Assembly: GCA_016647705.1 (NCBI GenBank)
Contig: CM028325.1
Span: 28,872,474 to 28,936,473 of the forward strand
Length of the DNA: 64,000 nt
Source of the DNA: Eucommia ulmoides
Lineage: Eukaryota > Streptophyta > Magnoliopsida > Garryales > Eucommiaceae
Direction: 5' to 3'
Both the position numbers and the translations under genes were made by a program. Positions 22,501 through 35,364 of the stretch are shown here, in pieces. Within the stretch, counting starts at the first letter, position 1. Each line of letters opens with the position of its first letter. A model generated the notes under the pieces. The model had not been told where the DNA came from. It did no database searches and saw nothing but the letters and a program-made list of their open reading frames with translations.

Positions 22501-25500
22501 TTAAAAAAATATCTTAAAAAATAAAAACATGATTTAAATAACTTCTTTTAGAAAGAAAAATTCATTTTTTGTATTTTAAGGCAGCTAGCACCTCAGGCAG
22601 TGTTTGGTTAATGTTTTTGTTTTCTGTTTTTACTCCCAAAAAAATGGGATGTGAATTATGTTTTCATTCTCAATAATTGTGGAAACAAAAATGTTTTTGG
22701 TAACAACAATTGTTCTTACATTGTTCATAATTTATGAGAACAAAATGAAAAGAACAAGTTTCGTTACGACATTAGTACTCATTTTTTCAAAAATGAAAAT
22801 TACTTTAAATGTAAAGGATAGATAGACTTAATATTTCTTTTAGGTAATCAGTATGCACAAATTGTGGCAAAATAAAACACATCAATAGGATTAATTACAG
22901 CTAAATAAAATAATTATAGCAAAGTACTTTATTGTGTTTCTCTTGGCATAAATTGTTCAATAAAAGGAGGGATCTCATTAAGAATTTTAAAAATATCAAC
23001 CTTGTCCCTTTAAGTGAGAATAAGTTGGAGAATGAGTTGAGAATGTGTTTTTTATGGGAAAGAATAAAATTAACTTCTTTTTTTTCCTCAAAATCCAAAT
23101 GAATTGTGCAATTAATCTCAATTTTTTTAAATATTTGGGAAACATGTTTCTGTTCTTAAATTTCAAAAATTTGGGACCAGCAAAAAGAATTTGGGAGCAG
23201 AACACTAAACAAATGGGGCCTCAGTACCTCACTATCCAACTTCCCTCCTACCATCTATGAAGTTCCTTTGAATAAAGAAATATAACAATACGAGGGTAAC
23301 AACAAAATATTCTCTCTACTGTCTCAAACATAATTTTGATTTTTTATGTTTTCTTGTAAAATAAATTTTGACAGATTAATTTTGTTTTGTTATTAGTTTC
23401 AAAAAAATGTTTAAGAAAGTGTCACGGTACAGTGCCTTAGTTATCAAAGTAATTGCTAAATGGAAAGAGAACAGTTGGTTGTCTTTCAATTTCACGCTCA
23501 TCAGTGAAGATCTCTGTCTCATCATACTGTTGGTTAAATTTTGAAGTTAGTCACAAAATTAAAAGAGACATAATAGTGCACCTGGACATGATCGAGGACT
23601 CCATCTCCATTAATGTCTGCATGAAGGCCACCTTCTTGAAGATGAAGCTGATTAAACAATATATTTGACATCAGAACATAATTTCTTATTGGTGAGCACG
23701 AGAAATAAAGTTACGCAAATCATGAACACTATGAACATAACAAATTAGGCAAAGAGCAGTGTGTACAGAGATACACACACACACACAAATATGTCTCCTG
23801 TGTGCGTGCGTGCGTGCAGTCCTGCACATTCTTCACTGTTCACACATCTAGCTCTATCATTCAGGCTATTAAAAGGGCAAACAATATGAAGTGTCAATTA
23901 AGTCTTACCTTACTGGTAACTGAGCATGAAGAAACAACCAGGCCACACAAAAATCCACTTCAATCAGAACAACATGAATTCTATACTTGGCTAGAATTCA
24001 TATAAGGCGAAAGCTATATCAAGATTGCTTAAGCTTCAGAAAATAAACTAAAGAAATGCTAGAAAGATCCCAGAAAAAAAATGGTTCAATTGCTGATGCC
24101 TTCTCAAATGAAGTCTCTCTCCATATCTAACACATATTATACATGGCACCGTCCGATCACTTTTCTCTTAGTACTTTGTCTATATTCCTAGGTTTAATGT
24201 GTGTGTGTGTGTGTGTGCGTATATATTATATTAAGACCAACCAGAACAAATAAAGCATTGAGTCAAAGGTGAGAGTGCATAAATGTACCACCCTTTTGCC
24301 TAGACACACAAACCATTTCTTTAGAGAAAAGTAATCCCATTCTGTAAATTACCTTTCAGGATGTGTTTCTCTTTTTATCTCTCACTCACCCCACCAGATT
24401 TAATCTATGCTTCTGTTGCCAACACTGATTTTCCCTCCACAAAAAGCCCAAGAGTCCAAGACCACTGCCAACCCCGCAACCCCTCCCTCCTACTTGATTT
24501 CTCTCCCAATCCATATCCAAACCCCAAGATTCGGCCCGCCACCCATTAATCATATACAAATGTGTTTCTGTCTACATCTTATTTGCATGATCCTTCTAAA
24601 CTGACTATGCTCCAGTGAGCCACACTCGCAATTCCGCAATTCTCAGAACAGCACACTAAACTCACTGATATCATGTTAGAACTCTGTTCTCGCAACGCTC
24701 CTATCATAACTAAAACTAAAATAACTTTGATCAAATATTTAACCAAAAGAAAACATATTTCCATATAAAAAGAATATGGAATAGGACTTCTCAAAAACAT
24801 AAAATGTGTATTGACATCACGTACATGTAGATCAAATTTCATAAATGCACTGCAATGGTAAAATTGTTTTTCACCAAGCTCCAGCTTATTCTCCAAGACT
24901 CAAAGTAAACCACACTAAAATACAAAAAGGTTTTTATGTTACCTACTTACCTTACATATTGTGCGACCAGTTGCCAAATGAATTGCTTCAATCCCTTCCT
25001 TCTCATGAGCCACAACAACATTAGGGACCCACCACAGCTGAGTGTAATTTGTTATAGTTGGAATATAAGGCATTGGCTGCGCAGCAAAATAAAAGAGGTT
25101 ATGTAAATGCCACTACCCACGTAAACTCAGTGCATCGGGAAGAATTCATTATTGATATTTTCAGATAAAGTTTCAATGCCCTACCAAATCATAACTGAAA
25201 TTGAGATCATGGAAAGACAGCATCCTATCTTTGAAACTCTCCCAGTGAAACGATTGGGGGTATTATATCTTATCTACCATTACACCTTGTGAAGACACAG
25301 AATAAATAAAACTACAATTGGTACAATTTTGTGTGTTTACCTAGGTGCATATGTGTTGTTCCCGTGTGTGTCGAACCTGCATGTTCAATATAAAAGCCTC
25401 CACAAAACTAGACATTCTTAACCAATTGCTGAAATCAATGGATAAGCTCACCTTCTTGTATTTTGCTGAACCAGCATATTTTACAGCTTTCCCAATCACA

Positions 25501-28500
25501 TTTGAAATTTTCTTTGTAGGATCCTTTCCTGGCAGATGCATTTCTTCGGGCTTGTGGAAAGGGTACCCGCTTGATTTTCCAGGCGTCCGCTTAAGTGTCT
25601 TCCTTTTATGCCGCCTGAAATGTGCCAGCTGTAAAACAGTGTCTTCCCGCCTATCCTGGTAAATTAGCAGCAACAAGGACCACTATTACCAGATCTAGTA
25701 TATGATTTCCATTACAAGACAGAAGAGTTTGATACCTAATTCTGCACTAAAGTCCAAAAAAAGATAGCTAATAATATTCTCACCCAGTGATGTGGCATTA
25801 CTCCAAGTACTGATTCTCTGAATTGCCTACATTCAAACTGCAGTTCGGAATTTCAGTCTTACACTGGAGAAGTTATGTCTTAACACGAAACAGGCAATCG
25901 TAAAATGTGAGGGAAACATGCATATAAGCAGCAGACCAAATTCACACCAATGTGGATAAGATATATATATATATATACACATATATATATATATATATGA
26001 AAAATATGCAACCAAAGACTCTTGAAAGGCATGCCTAGAAGCTCTAACTCTTTCTTTTATGTGTGTTTGTGTGTGTTCGTTTGCTGACCTGGAAGCTCTA
26101 ACTGTGTCTAAAATGTTTTGATCAATTTCCTATGAAGACTCACCCCAGTCAGTGTCTCCAATTGAGAAATTGACTTTGTTGACCAACTTTTGAAATTATC
26201 TTTACCGATTGGCATTTAGTCATATTTTTTATATTCAATAAAAGAGGTCTTAAGATTAAGTACAAAGTTGGAGGGAAGCCCTAGAGTCAGCTTAAAGATC
26301 AATATAACTAAGTCAGAATACATGCATTGCAATTTTAGTAATACTCAAAGACAAGATGATATGATAAAAATTGGTTGGAGATCAGGTCTCTAACATATAT
26401 ACTTCGATTAAATAATTCGAGAGAAGGGAGAAATCAAGGACATTAGCATAAAGTCAAAGCAGGAAAAGTGGAGAATTGCAATTAGAATTATTTGTAAAAG
26501 TTGAAAGAAAAATTCTCAAGACTACAACAAGACTGGCTATTCTATATAGTTAAAAATGTAGGGAGGTAAACAAGAAACATATTCAGAAAGTAGGTGTGCC
26601 GGAGATGAGTGATAAGACAAGAATAGATCATTTTGGAATGAGGTCATTAGAGGTTAGGAATAACATCAATTGAACATAAGACTTGTTGGCGCACCATTGA
26701 AGAAAATGTGATTTAATTCAAGTGGAAGGTGCCATAAGGGGGAGAAGTAGACCTAAGAAAATATGGGACAAGACAATTAGGTATCATCTGACGGCTTTGA
26801 ACTTAGTGGACGAGATGACCCTTGAATGATGCATGTGGAGCAAATGGATTCATGAAGCAGATCCAACTCAGGTGGGACAAAAACTTTGTTGTTGTTGTAA
26901 AAATTGACTGCATGTGCCCTCCCACCTCCCACCCCACCCCCTAGGTTAGAGTCCCAAACATCCACCACTTGCAGATCCCCCTACGATTCAATATTTCTCC
27001 AATTTCTAATTTTTATGTAGGGAAGTATAGAATTCAAAAATAAATTAACTATCAAAACATTTTATTTCAATGGAAATATTCCCTTCACTAGTTAATTGCA
27101 GGTGGTCACAAAGTTTTAAACAACGTTTATTTTAATGGAAATATTCATTCCACTAATGGAGATATAAGAATCTTGGTTACAAATTTGTTTCTCACTTTTC
27201 TTGATTAATATTTACCGTCGGATGAACCTCATCCAACAAGTCAAAAGTGCATGTGGAATTGTGTATGTTCATGTTCTCGAAATCTAACCCTTCCACACAC
27301 AATGTATTTTTTCTACAATTACTGAATTCTGCATACATGCTCCAAAACCTTCAATCATTTTTTAGTTCAACAAAACACCACTCCTGCTTCATGCTCCTCA
27401 AAATAGAACATAAATGAGAGACCTTTAAAAAGTAAACCAGAAGCAAAGATGAGTACTATATGATGCCTTGAAAAGAATAAGTCCATAGAGTACTCATTAG
27501 ATCAGCCATTGAGCACCCCAACATATAGTTTGAAATATCAACTGCTTCATGTACCTCCCCAGGCTGACGAGTGTTCAAAGCATGAACATCAAGCTTGTAG
27601 TTGTGCTGGGGGATCAATTGTGATGCATCCGATGTGTGCGCTTCAATATTCTGTTACATCAGAATGAAGTTAGTAAACCGAACAGATTCCAAATTTTACA
27701 ATATAAACTGTCTATTTCTGATTAGTCAATAAAATAAATTTTAAGTTCTTATTCAAATTTTCTCTTAGGAATTCAACCATCATCTATAATAAAAAAATTA
27801 AGCTATGGACCAAAAGATATGCATGTCTATTGTGTGTGTGTTTTGTTCTGGCAAGTATATGCCTGTGTATTGTATACCCTACTTAGCATTAAAATGACTA
27901 CTTCAGCACAACAGCACAACAATATAAGCAAAGCAAAGAGCCATAACTGTTAAAAAAAAGTTCATTTGATAATTATATCATCAAATTCTTCAGTAAATAC
28001 AGTGTAACTTAAATAAATATACTCTTTTGCATGAAATTAGAAATAAAGAATTAGAATGATCATTTGACAGCAGAGTATTTAAGTGATCTGAAAGGAATTG
28101 TGATCTTAAATAAAAAGGTGGCCAAACCTCTTTCTTTCTAGTCCATCGATGGATTCCACTTCGACCTGCAAATGCATACATCGCAAAATGGCGCAGATCC
28201 ATGGATGCAGAATTCTCAGATGCCTAAAACAAACAGAACAGCAGAGAGTGAGTCCTGCTTCCAAATAGACAGTTGTACAAGTTAAATTTACATGTCCAAT
28301 AGTCACACCACACTGGAAGTGCACACTCAAAATTCGTGGAAGTAAAACCCAACCAGTGAAAAGACAAAATTCCAGTCCTAAAGCAACTATGATCTGTTAA
28401 TATTTAAAATCAGAGAGATTCAACTTTCAAGCAATTAGACCAACAAAACATTCTTACTTCCTTCTCACTAGCACTTCTTCTATGCTGCTCTGCAGTTTTC

Positions 28501-30677
28501 TCTGCCAACTCGATTTCTTCGAAAGGATCTATGTGCATCTGAAAGCATAAGAATTTTTTTTAATGAGACAATTAGGATAAGAGAGATATAACAAATACTC
28601 GATAAAAGCCATCAATTCCAATGCAAAGAACTCAATGACGCATAAATGAAGAAAACTAAATATTCATATTGCTCTGGAACACCCCCTCCACACGGTAAAG
28701 AAAAGGGGAAAGAGTCGGCAGCCATTAACTATGAAGTTTGGACATGATCAGCCCAAACTTGTCATTCATCTCTGCTGAACAACTAACAGGCGAGAGGAAA
28801 ATAGTAATCCTCTTACAATCCATAAACTTAAACATCACAAAATAGAGAAACAAGGCAACATCACTGACTATGGGGTTTTGGTGGAAAATAGCCAGTTAAC
28901 TCTCGGCCATGCCAAAATAATTTTCACCGCTCAAACACCAATTAGATGGAGGGAAGGGATAATGGAATGAAATGAAGGGGACAGAAAGAACCGGAAGCAA
29001 AATGGTTTTGAAGGTAAAGACTCCAAAACTGTCAGAAACAAAGTCAAGAGTGCAATTGAAAGAATTGGGTAACAAAGAGGCACATTTCTAGTGAAAAATA
29101 AATTGCCGTACGAGTTGAAAGAAAAATAGACATACATGGGGCTGCATCTCCATCCGTCCACCAACAATCACCAACCCAGCATCACCATGCTTCACTGTAA
29201 AATTACTAATTGATATTGCAATTTCCCTATGGTGAGCATTATGTGGAAAATGCTCCTGTTAAACCAAAAAATAAGGGTGAGCAAAAATCAAAAAATGATG
29301 AGTAAGCAGATGAAAATTGATTGCTAGGTTGTCGCTTAAACATGTCATATGGGATGGAAACCCGGATTTACATATTTTTTTCCCTCTTGAAAAACATTGA
29401 TAGAACATATTTTATGATATCATCTTCTTTCTGTACACAAACCTGTAAATTTGTCTCCCATAGCTTCTTGAGGTTGTGGTCAAAACACATTACAGACCAA
29501 CCTGATGTGACAACGACTAGAACCTGTTTCAGTGCTTGACCACGCTTATAATATCGATCAATAACACCAGTAGCCATTGCTACAGCTCGTCTCCCAGATG
29601 CAACACGAATTTTGTCTGGCAGCAAGCTTATTTGTGCAAGTACACGTGCTTCACTAAATCCTTCATCCACACGCCTGCCATGAGGTTGCAAAACCTAGTG
29701 TGGTATAAATGAATAATAAAATTACTAAATGACAAAGGAAAATAGGAACTGCAAGTACAAAAAGATTGTAAATCTTTATGAAGATGCCATCAATGTTGAT
29801 TTTACAAAACAACAAAAAAAAAAAAACACTACCTGAACTCATCATTTTAGCATGAAAGAAAAGCTCGCGACAGTCTGATCAGGAACATGTAAAAATGGAC
29901 ACGCGAAATTTCATGCAGAGTATATGCCCAGCAACAACAGTTAGAAAGTTTCATAGAGATTTCATGCATCTGTAAGGAATAGTGGGACTGGGAAGTGGGA
30001 ATTAACCATCCAACAAAAGAGGGTTTTAGCCGTGTTAATGCATATCAGCGACTGAAATCCTTACAAGAGGATAAGTGGAGCAAAGAAGAGCCTAAAGGTT
30101 CATAGGAACTCCAGTTATGTATGCATTAGTGAAGCATTTGTCTCGGTCAATCATATTCGATCTTATCAATAAGGAAGAAAAACGGACTGCATGAAATATT
30201 CCTTACTAAGTTAACATTTTTGGGAAGCATATAACAAATTATTTGTCAAAATCAAACAAATTAAGAAGGAAAAAAAATAATCAACTAGCGGCTATAAGAG
30301 GATTGAACTCTTTCCAATCACCTGAATTTTGGCGTCGTGCGTGGCCACGAGAACCTCCTTCTTACCGTCACCGTTAAGATCAGCGACTATGGGAGGTGGT
30401 AGACGCTCGGCCTCGTATTTGATTGGGTATTCATCGGAAAGATGGAACCAAGCTTCCTTGAACGAAAAATCACCTTCATGCTGAAACACCAAAACAAAAA
30501 TTGGCAAATAATTTTCATAGCAAACCAGATTGAAACCTAAACAAATCAATCGACTTGTCTAGGGTCGTTTTATCAAGTGATCGGTGAGATCGTAAGAGAC
30601 ATGTGCGCGTGTACCTGAAGAGAGAAGAAAATAGCGAAGGCGGATAGCATGAGGATAGCTAAATCTCGCTTCCTCAT
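19515..30677 (-). CDS. NERD1: FG-GAP repeat membrane protein NERD1 (At3g51050 type), 13 exons
   Basis: Exons, minus strand, in order: 30615-30677, 30322-30480, 29443-29694, 29136-29255, 28458-28538, 28128-28223, 27555-27650, 25784-25837, 25452-25655, 24951-25076, 23582-23647, 21949-22248, 19515-19994. All are multiples of three with GT-AG introns, giving 2097 nt and 698 residues, the length I recall for Arabidopsis At3g51050. Residues 1-20 (MRKRDLAILMLSAFAIFFSL) form a signal peptide. FG-GAP/EF-hand-like Ca-binding loops lie at about residues 55-63 (DLNGDGKKE), 428-436 (DINGDGVLD) and 631-640 (DDFSNDGLTD). One transmembrane helix at about 661-680 leaves a short cytosolic tail. Most of the protein should be lumenal, in a beta-propeller fold. 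NERD1 is reported as a Golgi protein that interacts genetically with the exocyst in root growth and cell expansion and is needed for pollen primexine. No stop or frameshift was found. A solo LTR starts 225 bp before the ATG. Confidence 0.94.
20020..20320. mobile_element. Degenerate MITE-like sequence in NERD1 intron 12
   Basis: The stretch with GTTCCCAGTATTGGGAACAG and GGAACAGTAACACTAAACAAACG resembles the ends of the MITE at 22596-23220 (GAACACTAAACAAATGG). It is too decayed to define both ends or a target duplication. Confidence 0.4.
20676..21847. mobile_element. PIF/Harbinger-like MITE with internal minisatellite, in NERD1 intron 12
   Basis: Terminal inverted repeats are CGTCATGTTTGGTTGGATGG on the left and its near complement ending at 21847 (ACGGCATGTTTGGTTGGACG read inward). 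TAA flanks both sides (20673-20675 and 21848-21850), the 3-bp duplication typical of Tourist/PIF-Harbinger MITEs. Subterminal regions are rich in GGAATGGAAT/ATTCCATTCC. No transposase. The element lies wholly inside the last intron and leaves both splice sites intact. Confidence 0.8.
20888..21555. repeat. AAAATTGAGAACAAAAACAG minisatellite inside the MITE
   Basis: About 30 imperfect repeats of a unit of about 20-22 bp (AAAATTGAGAACAAAAACAG, with an alternate AAAATTAGAGAAC form). The frames it opens on the minus strand (21085-21549 and 21215-21400) are Phe/Leu/Ser repeats and not genes. Confidence 0.9.
22596..23220. mobile_element. PIF/Harbinger-like MITE in NERD1 intron 11
   Basis: Begins GGCAGTGTTTGGTTAATG and ends ACACTAAACAAATGGGGCC, imperfect inverted repeats, flanked by TCA on both sides (22593-22595 and 23221-23223). 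It is 625 bp, AT-rich and non-coding. Overlapping small frames at 22901-23260 fall inside it on both strands and are rejected. Confidence 0.65.
23648..24950 (-). other. NERD1 intron 10, no embedded gene found
   Basis: A 1.3-kb intron with (AC)n at 23772-23787, (GCGT)n at 23804-23817 and (GT)n at 24198-24217. Open frames 24361-24549 and 24407-24604 overlap in different frames and have no family features. Confidence 0.7.
26580..26915 (+). pseudogene. LINE-type reverse transcriptase 3' fragment in NERD1 intron 7
   Basis: Forward-strand reading, antisense to NERD1, gives pieces typical of the last 100 residues of plant non-LTR reverse transcriptase-like ORFs. These are VGVPEMSDKTRIDHFGM, then GRSRPKKIWDKTIRYHL, TALNLVDEMTLE, a stop, and KWIHEADPTQVG before a (GTT)n tail at 26889-26898. 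Frame breaks and stops make it non-functional. It explains about 335 bp of the 1.7-kb intron 25838-27554. Confidence 0.75.
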
Positions 30678-30901
30678 CGTCAAGGTTGTTGATCGTCTTC
30701 GTCTTCGCCCACTATTCTATCAATGGCGGACGAGTTTTTCAACACACAGAGTGGTGTTCAGCTGCGAGAAATGTCGAGTATCGATTACTGTAAAGCCGTA
30801 ACGCAGCGGTCACGGGTAAGCAACTAAGCATGTTGGATGAGGACCCGCCCCGACCCATTTGTAAAAGCTAAGCCTTTTCTCATAAATTTTGAATACATTT
30901 A
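30678..30901 (-). promoter_or_regulatory. NERD1: Remaining proximal promoter and 5' leader of NERD1
   Basis: Only about 224 bp separate the NERD1 ATG from the solo LTR. The stretch is CT-rich in sense orientation near the ATG (30680-30710), as in plant 5' leaders. I see no confident TATA box. Any promoter element further upstream would now lie within or beyond the LTR. Confidence 0.5.
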
Positions 30902-33021
30902 TGTTGGCCAGTGAAATAGCCAGGAGCTAAATTGGGTAGTTAAAAATTATCAAAGAAAAAATATTTTAATAATTCAAATAATTAATTTTAATCTTAAATT
31001 AATTATTATTTTTATATCACAGCGGAAATATAAAATCAACTAGGTGCACACCAAATAACAAAAATAAATAATAGAAAGATAGCAGCACACCAGAAATGTA
31101 TATTAGTTCACCAAGTTACTCTTGGTTAATCTAGTCTTCCGAGCCTCACTAAAAGTAGGAACCAAACCCTCACAAAGATTCTTTTACAAGTTCAGAATCA
31201 ACCTTTACAAAATTTTCTTTTCCCAAACTTAGGAATAACCTCTACTTTTTACAGGCTCAAGAATAACCTAATTCTTTTTAAAATAAAGGCTAAAGAATCA
31301 AAACCTCACAAACACTTCAAATATCCTTTTACCTAGTAAGGATTGAACCGTTACAAAATTCCCACAAAACAATTCAATTCGGGAAGAATTACAACCTCAA
31401 TCTCTTTACAGGAAGAGACTGAAACCAACTACCCTTAGATTAAATACTCCCAACAGTATTTAATTCGTCACTCAACTTACCAATTAAAAATTGACAAGTG
31501 ATTTTTCTCACTCGGAGTTTCTATCACCCCAGATAAATTAAAACTCAATTAATATCCCAAAACTAGTGATAGAAAAGTGAGATATTCAAAATCTGATTTT
31601 AAACAAAAATGGGTAGCGCGTAATTTAACACATAATCAGATTGATTCAAGAAATTGTTTAAAAAATATTTTTCAATAAAAAAATATAAAACAATTTCTAA
31701 ATATCAAATTCCAAAAAAATAATCAAGTAATATTAAATAGAAAGTAATTTAGAAATATCTCAACCGGAATCAACTGAAAGAATAATTATAACAATGTTAC
31801 TTCAGATTCGATAGCAGCAATGATTCACAGCAAATAATTCTCAAGAATGATTCTTAGAAAAGCTCTCACAATTCTCAATATAATTTCTCTTAGAAAAGTT
31901 CAATATAATCTCTTGATCTCTCTTAATCTCTCTTACTGATATGAAAAGCGTAGGTCTATATAAATAAGATTAAAATAAGTTCTCTAACAGCTAGTTCCTA
32001 TTTGTTATGACACTTAATTGCTCTTATAGACCCCTTATATCATTAAGATTTTATTTTGGTTCAAACCACTTAATTATAACTTTTAAACTTCTTAATTAAG
32101 TCCCCCAAATATTTCTCAATCATAATTAAATAGAATAGAAACAATTATATGTACCAAATTGATAAATATTCAAACTTAATTAACCAAATCAATAGGGATA
32201 TCATAATATGTGTTGCATATCTCAAATAATATTAAATCCCTAAAATCTCTCATGAATCTTAACCAAAAAACTGCGAACAACGGCTACTTTCAGAATAAAA
32301 TCCAGAATTCCACAATATCCTGAAACAGACTCATAAGTCGATCGACCAAGATCAGCTGTCGACCGATCGATTCATGATGTAGCCAAGCTAAAGATTTTGT
32401 ACACATCGATCGACCTATCTGTCAACCTAGAGATTCAGAGAGTTCAATTTCTCTTCACATGTCAACCGTTCTATCGACTTATAGATATAGAGAATTCATA
32501 TTCAAGTACAGGTTGACCTACCTGTCGACCGAGAGATACAAAGACTTTTCCTTTTATGCTCCGGTCGACTTACCTGTCGACTTATGGATGTTGGAACCTC
32601 TTCTAAATTCGTTTTTAATCCATTCTCATTGACGTTTTCGCCCATTTAACCAATTTCTTTTCTTGGTTAGCTCCACTAAATACTTAAATTCAATTTTAAT
32701 CAATTATAAATATTTATTTTTCAATTACACATAGGTGTAAATAATTTAACTAATTAGGATCCTATTAAAACACACATATTTATAAAAATTATTTAAAAAT
32801 CTTTTTGTGTCGTATGTGATCCTAATTAGGATATTAAGAGTTAAAATTTAACCTGAGTTGTTTTTTCTAGATTCCTCAAATTCTTCAATCTCTTAATCAT
32901 TCATCATCTTTATCATCATATCTTCATCATTTGGAACTAATAAACTAAAACACTTAATTAAACCGTTAGTTCCACCAAAAATATCAACCTTTAATTGTCC
33001 ATCAAAATCTTAGAATTAACA
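30902..33021 (-). repeat. Solo LTR of Copia family A, TSD ATTTA
   Basis: On the minus strand it starts TGTTAATTCTAAGATTTTG at 33021 and ends near CTGGCCAACA at 30902, 2120 bp, aligning with 5443-7807. The 5-bp direct repeat ATTTA lies at 30897-30901 and 33022-33026. This perfect target duplication shows a solo LTR formed by LTR-LTR recombination. It contains the TCGGTCGAC/GTCGACCGATCGA word cluster at about 32330-32590. Confidence 0.93.
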
Positions 33022-33810
33022 ATTTAAATTTATAAAAATATTTTTAATTAATTTTATTTTCATAATTCTATTAATTAATTCATTTAATTTTACTAATTTC
33101 ATCGTCTATTCCTCTTCTTTCTATAACATCTCAACTCATTATTTGCATTCCATCCACTTGCATGTATTATTTGAAGTTCAAATTTCAAAACAACTTAAAT
33201 TTGAAAAGATTTCATAATGCTTTAGAATTTGGAAACACTTCATAACGACTTTTAAATGTCATTTGCTAATCTGTGGGATTTGCAATAATTCGTGCTCATC
33301 AGACCTTTATCTCCTCATTCACATGTTCTCTCTCTCTCTCTCTCTTTCTCTATTTCTTTTCCATTGTGTAAAGATTGAAGAGAAAAAAAAAATTGAAGAC
33401 ACAATGGTGGTGAAGGTTCTGCTGGACACAATAGTGGTGGTGAAAATGGATGAGAAGGAGAGAAAAAAAAGAAAAAAAAATTAGCGTGATATGTCAATGT
33501 ATTTATGGATTTTCTTCCAAAGGTAAGCCCTCATAGCTCACTTCTATTTTTATTGTTAAATATAAAGTTGATTTGAGGATCAAGTTCTAGAAATGGACTT
33601 TCTTATTTCCCCAATCGACATTTGATTTATTTTCTCTTTGTAGTTTGTTTATGAAAGTATTATAGTGGATTGGCAATGACAAGTTTTAAGTGAAAATTAG
33701 AAGAAAAATAGGAATTACAACTATGATGTTTTATTATTGTTATATTTTTATGGTTTAAATTAATTGAGACTTTTAATTTTATTTGTGCTTAAATTTTAAT
33801 GATACATTTG
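33022..33810. other. Short AT-rich spacer between two solo LTRs
   Basis: About 790 bp with a (CT)n tract at 33330-33352 and poly-A runs. Open frames 33263-33484 (+) and 33315-33497 (-) overlap and are driven by the microsatellite. No gene supported. Confidence 0.6.
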
Positions 33811-34941
33811 TGTTGATCCCAAGATTTTGATGGACAATTAAAGGTTGATATTTTTTATGGAACTAATGAGTTTGTTGAGTGTTTCAGAAAAATAATTTCG
33901 TTTAAAGATTGTATCATGAAGAAAATATCAAGGGTACAAAGATAGATATTGAAGAAATGAAGAGTGTTGAAGATCCTGAAAAAATTAGGTAAAAACAACT
34001 CGATATTCTTATACTCTTAATGCAACTCGAATTAAGATCACACACGACACTATTAAATGAGTTATATTTTTGTGTGTTTGATTTGACAAATTTTAGGATC
34101 CTAATTAGTATTTAAATATGTGCTCCTATGTGAAATTGAAAAATAAAAATTGACCTAAGTGTAAATCATGTTTAAAGTTGAAATTTAGGGTTAATTTAGT
34201 TAACCGAGAAAAGTAATCGGTTAACTGAATTAAACGTTGAGTTTTAGAGCAGAAATTGGTGAAGGAATTGACTAACCAACATCAATCGGTCAACTAATCA
34301 GAAAATAATTCATCAACTGATTGAAACAGTAAGGTTTCGGAGCAAAATATGAAGATCCTGCATCAATCGGTCAACTGACTAAGAAGGGTTTAGTCAACAG
34401 TTGGGTCTAAAGGTGTAAAATGAGAAGTTTCTGAACCAATTGGTCAACTGATTGGAAGGCAATCGGTCAATTGACTGAGTTGTGCTTTAACTAGGAAAAC
34501 TCCCTGAATCAATCAGTCAACCGACCAAGAAGAGATTGATTAACCGACTGGCTATTTGGCTTTGACTTGGTTTGCACGCTGAATCAATCAGTCAACCAAC
34601 AGGGTAAGGTTCGGTCAACTGACTGTTTCGGCTGAGATTTCAAGGAATTTAGAATTTCGATAAAAAAAACTAGCCGTTTTTTATGATTTCAAGGGAGTAT
34701 TTTGGGGGATTTGAACCTACTGAAGATATGGTACATGTATTTTGATATCCCTATTGATTTTGTCTATATATTTAAAGATTCTCTCGATTTTAGCAATTAA
34801 ATAATTCCTATCTTTGTAATTGATGATTAAGAAATATTTTATGAACTTAATTGAGAGTTTTAAAGGTTGTTTTTAAGTGAAATACACCAGAATTGAATGA
34901 CTATGTTATAGGGATCTATAAGTTCCTTTTAGAGGCATATA

Positions 34942-35312
34942 TGTAATACCCCAGAAATGTATATTTAGTGAAAATGTTATTTTATACAAGTTTAATATTT
35001 TTGGAGACGGTTTTGTAATTTGTGGTATAAATATATATACTTGATAATCTTTAGAGTTAAATGTTAAATTCATATTTTTAAAAATATTATTTTATATAAG
35101 TTTAATGTTTTTGAGTTGTTTTGTATATTATACAAATTTATAATAATATTTGATAATTTTCGGGAGATAAGTATAATTATTGAATCAGATATGAATTAGT
35201 TTATAAATAAGGGTGTTAAATGTAATTTTAGAACTCTTAACCATTAAGGAATCCAATTTGTGGCCGAAAATTAAAGGAAAGAAAAAAAAAAAGTTAGGGA
35301 GGCCACGTGTTG

Positions 35313-35364
<52 letters not shown>

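Noticed and set aside
25341-25676. Forward-strand 105-codon frame over NERD1 exon 9
   Set aside because: Antisense shadow of a conserved exon whose minus-strand translation matches the NERD1 family and joins its neighbours in phase.
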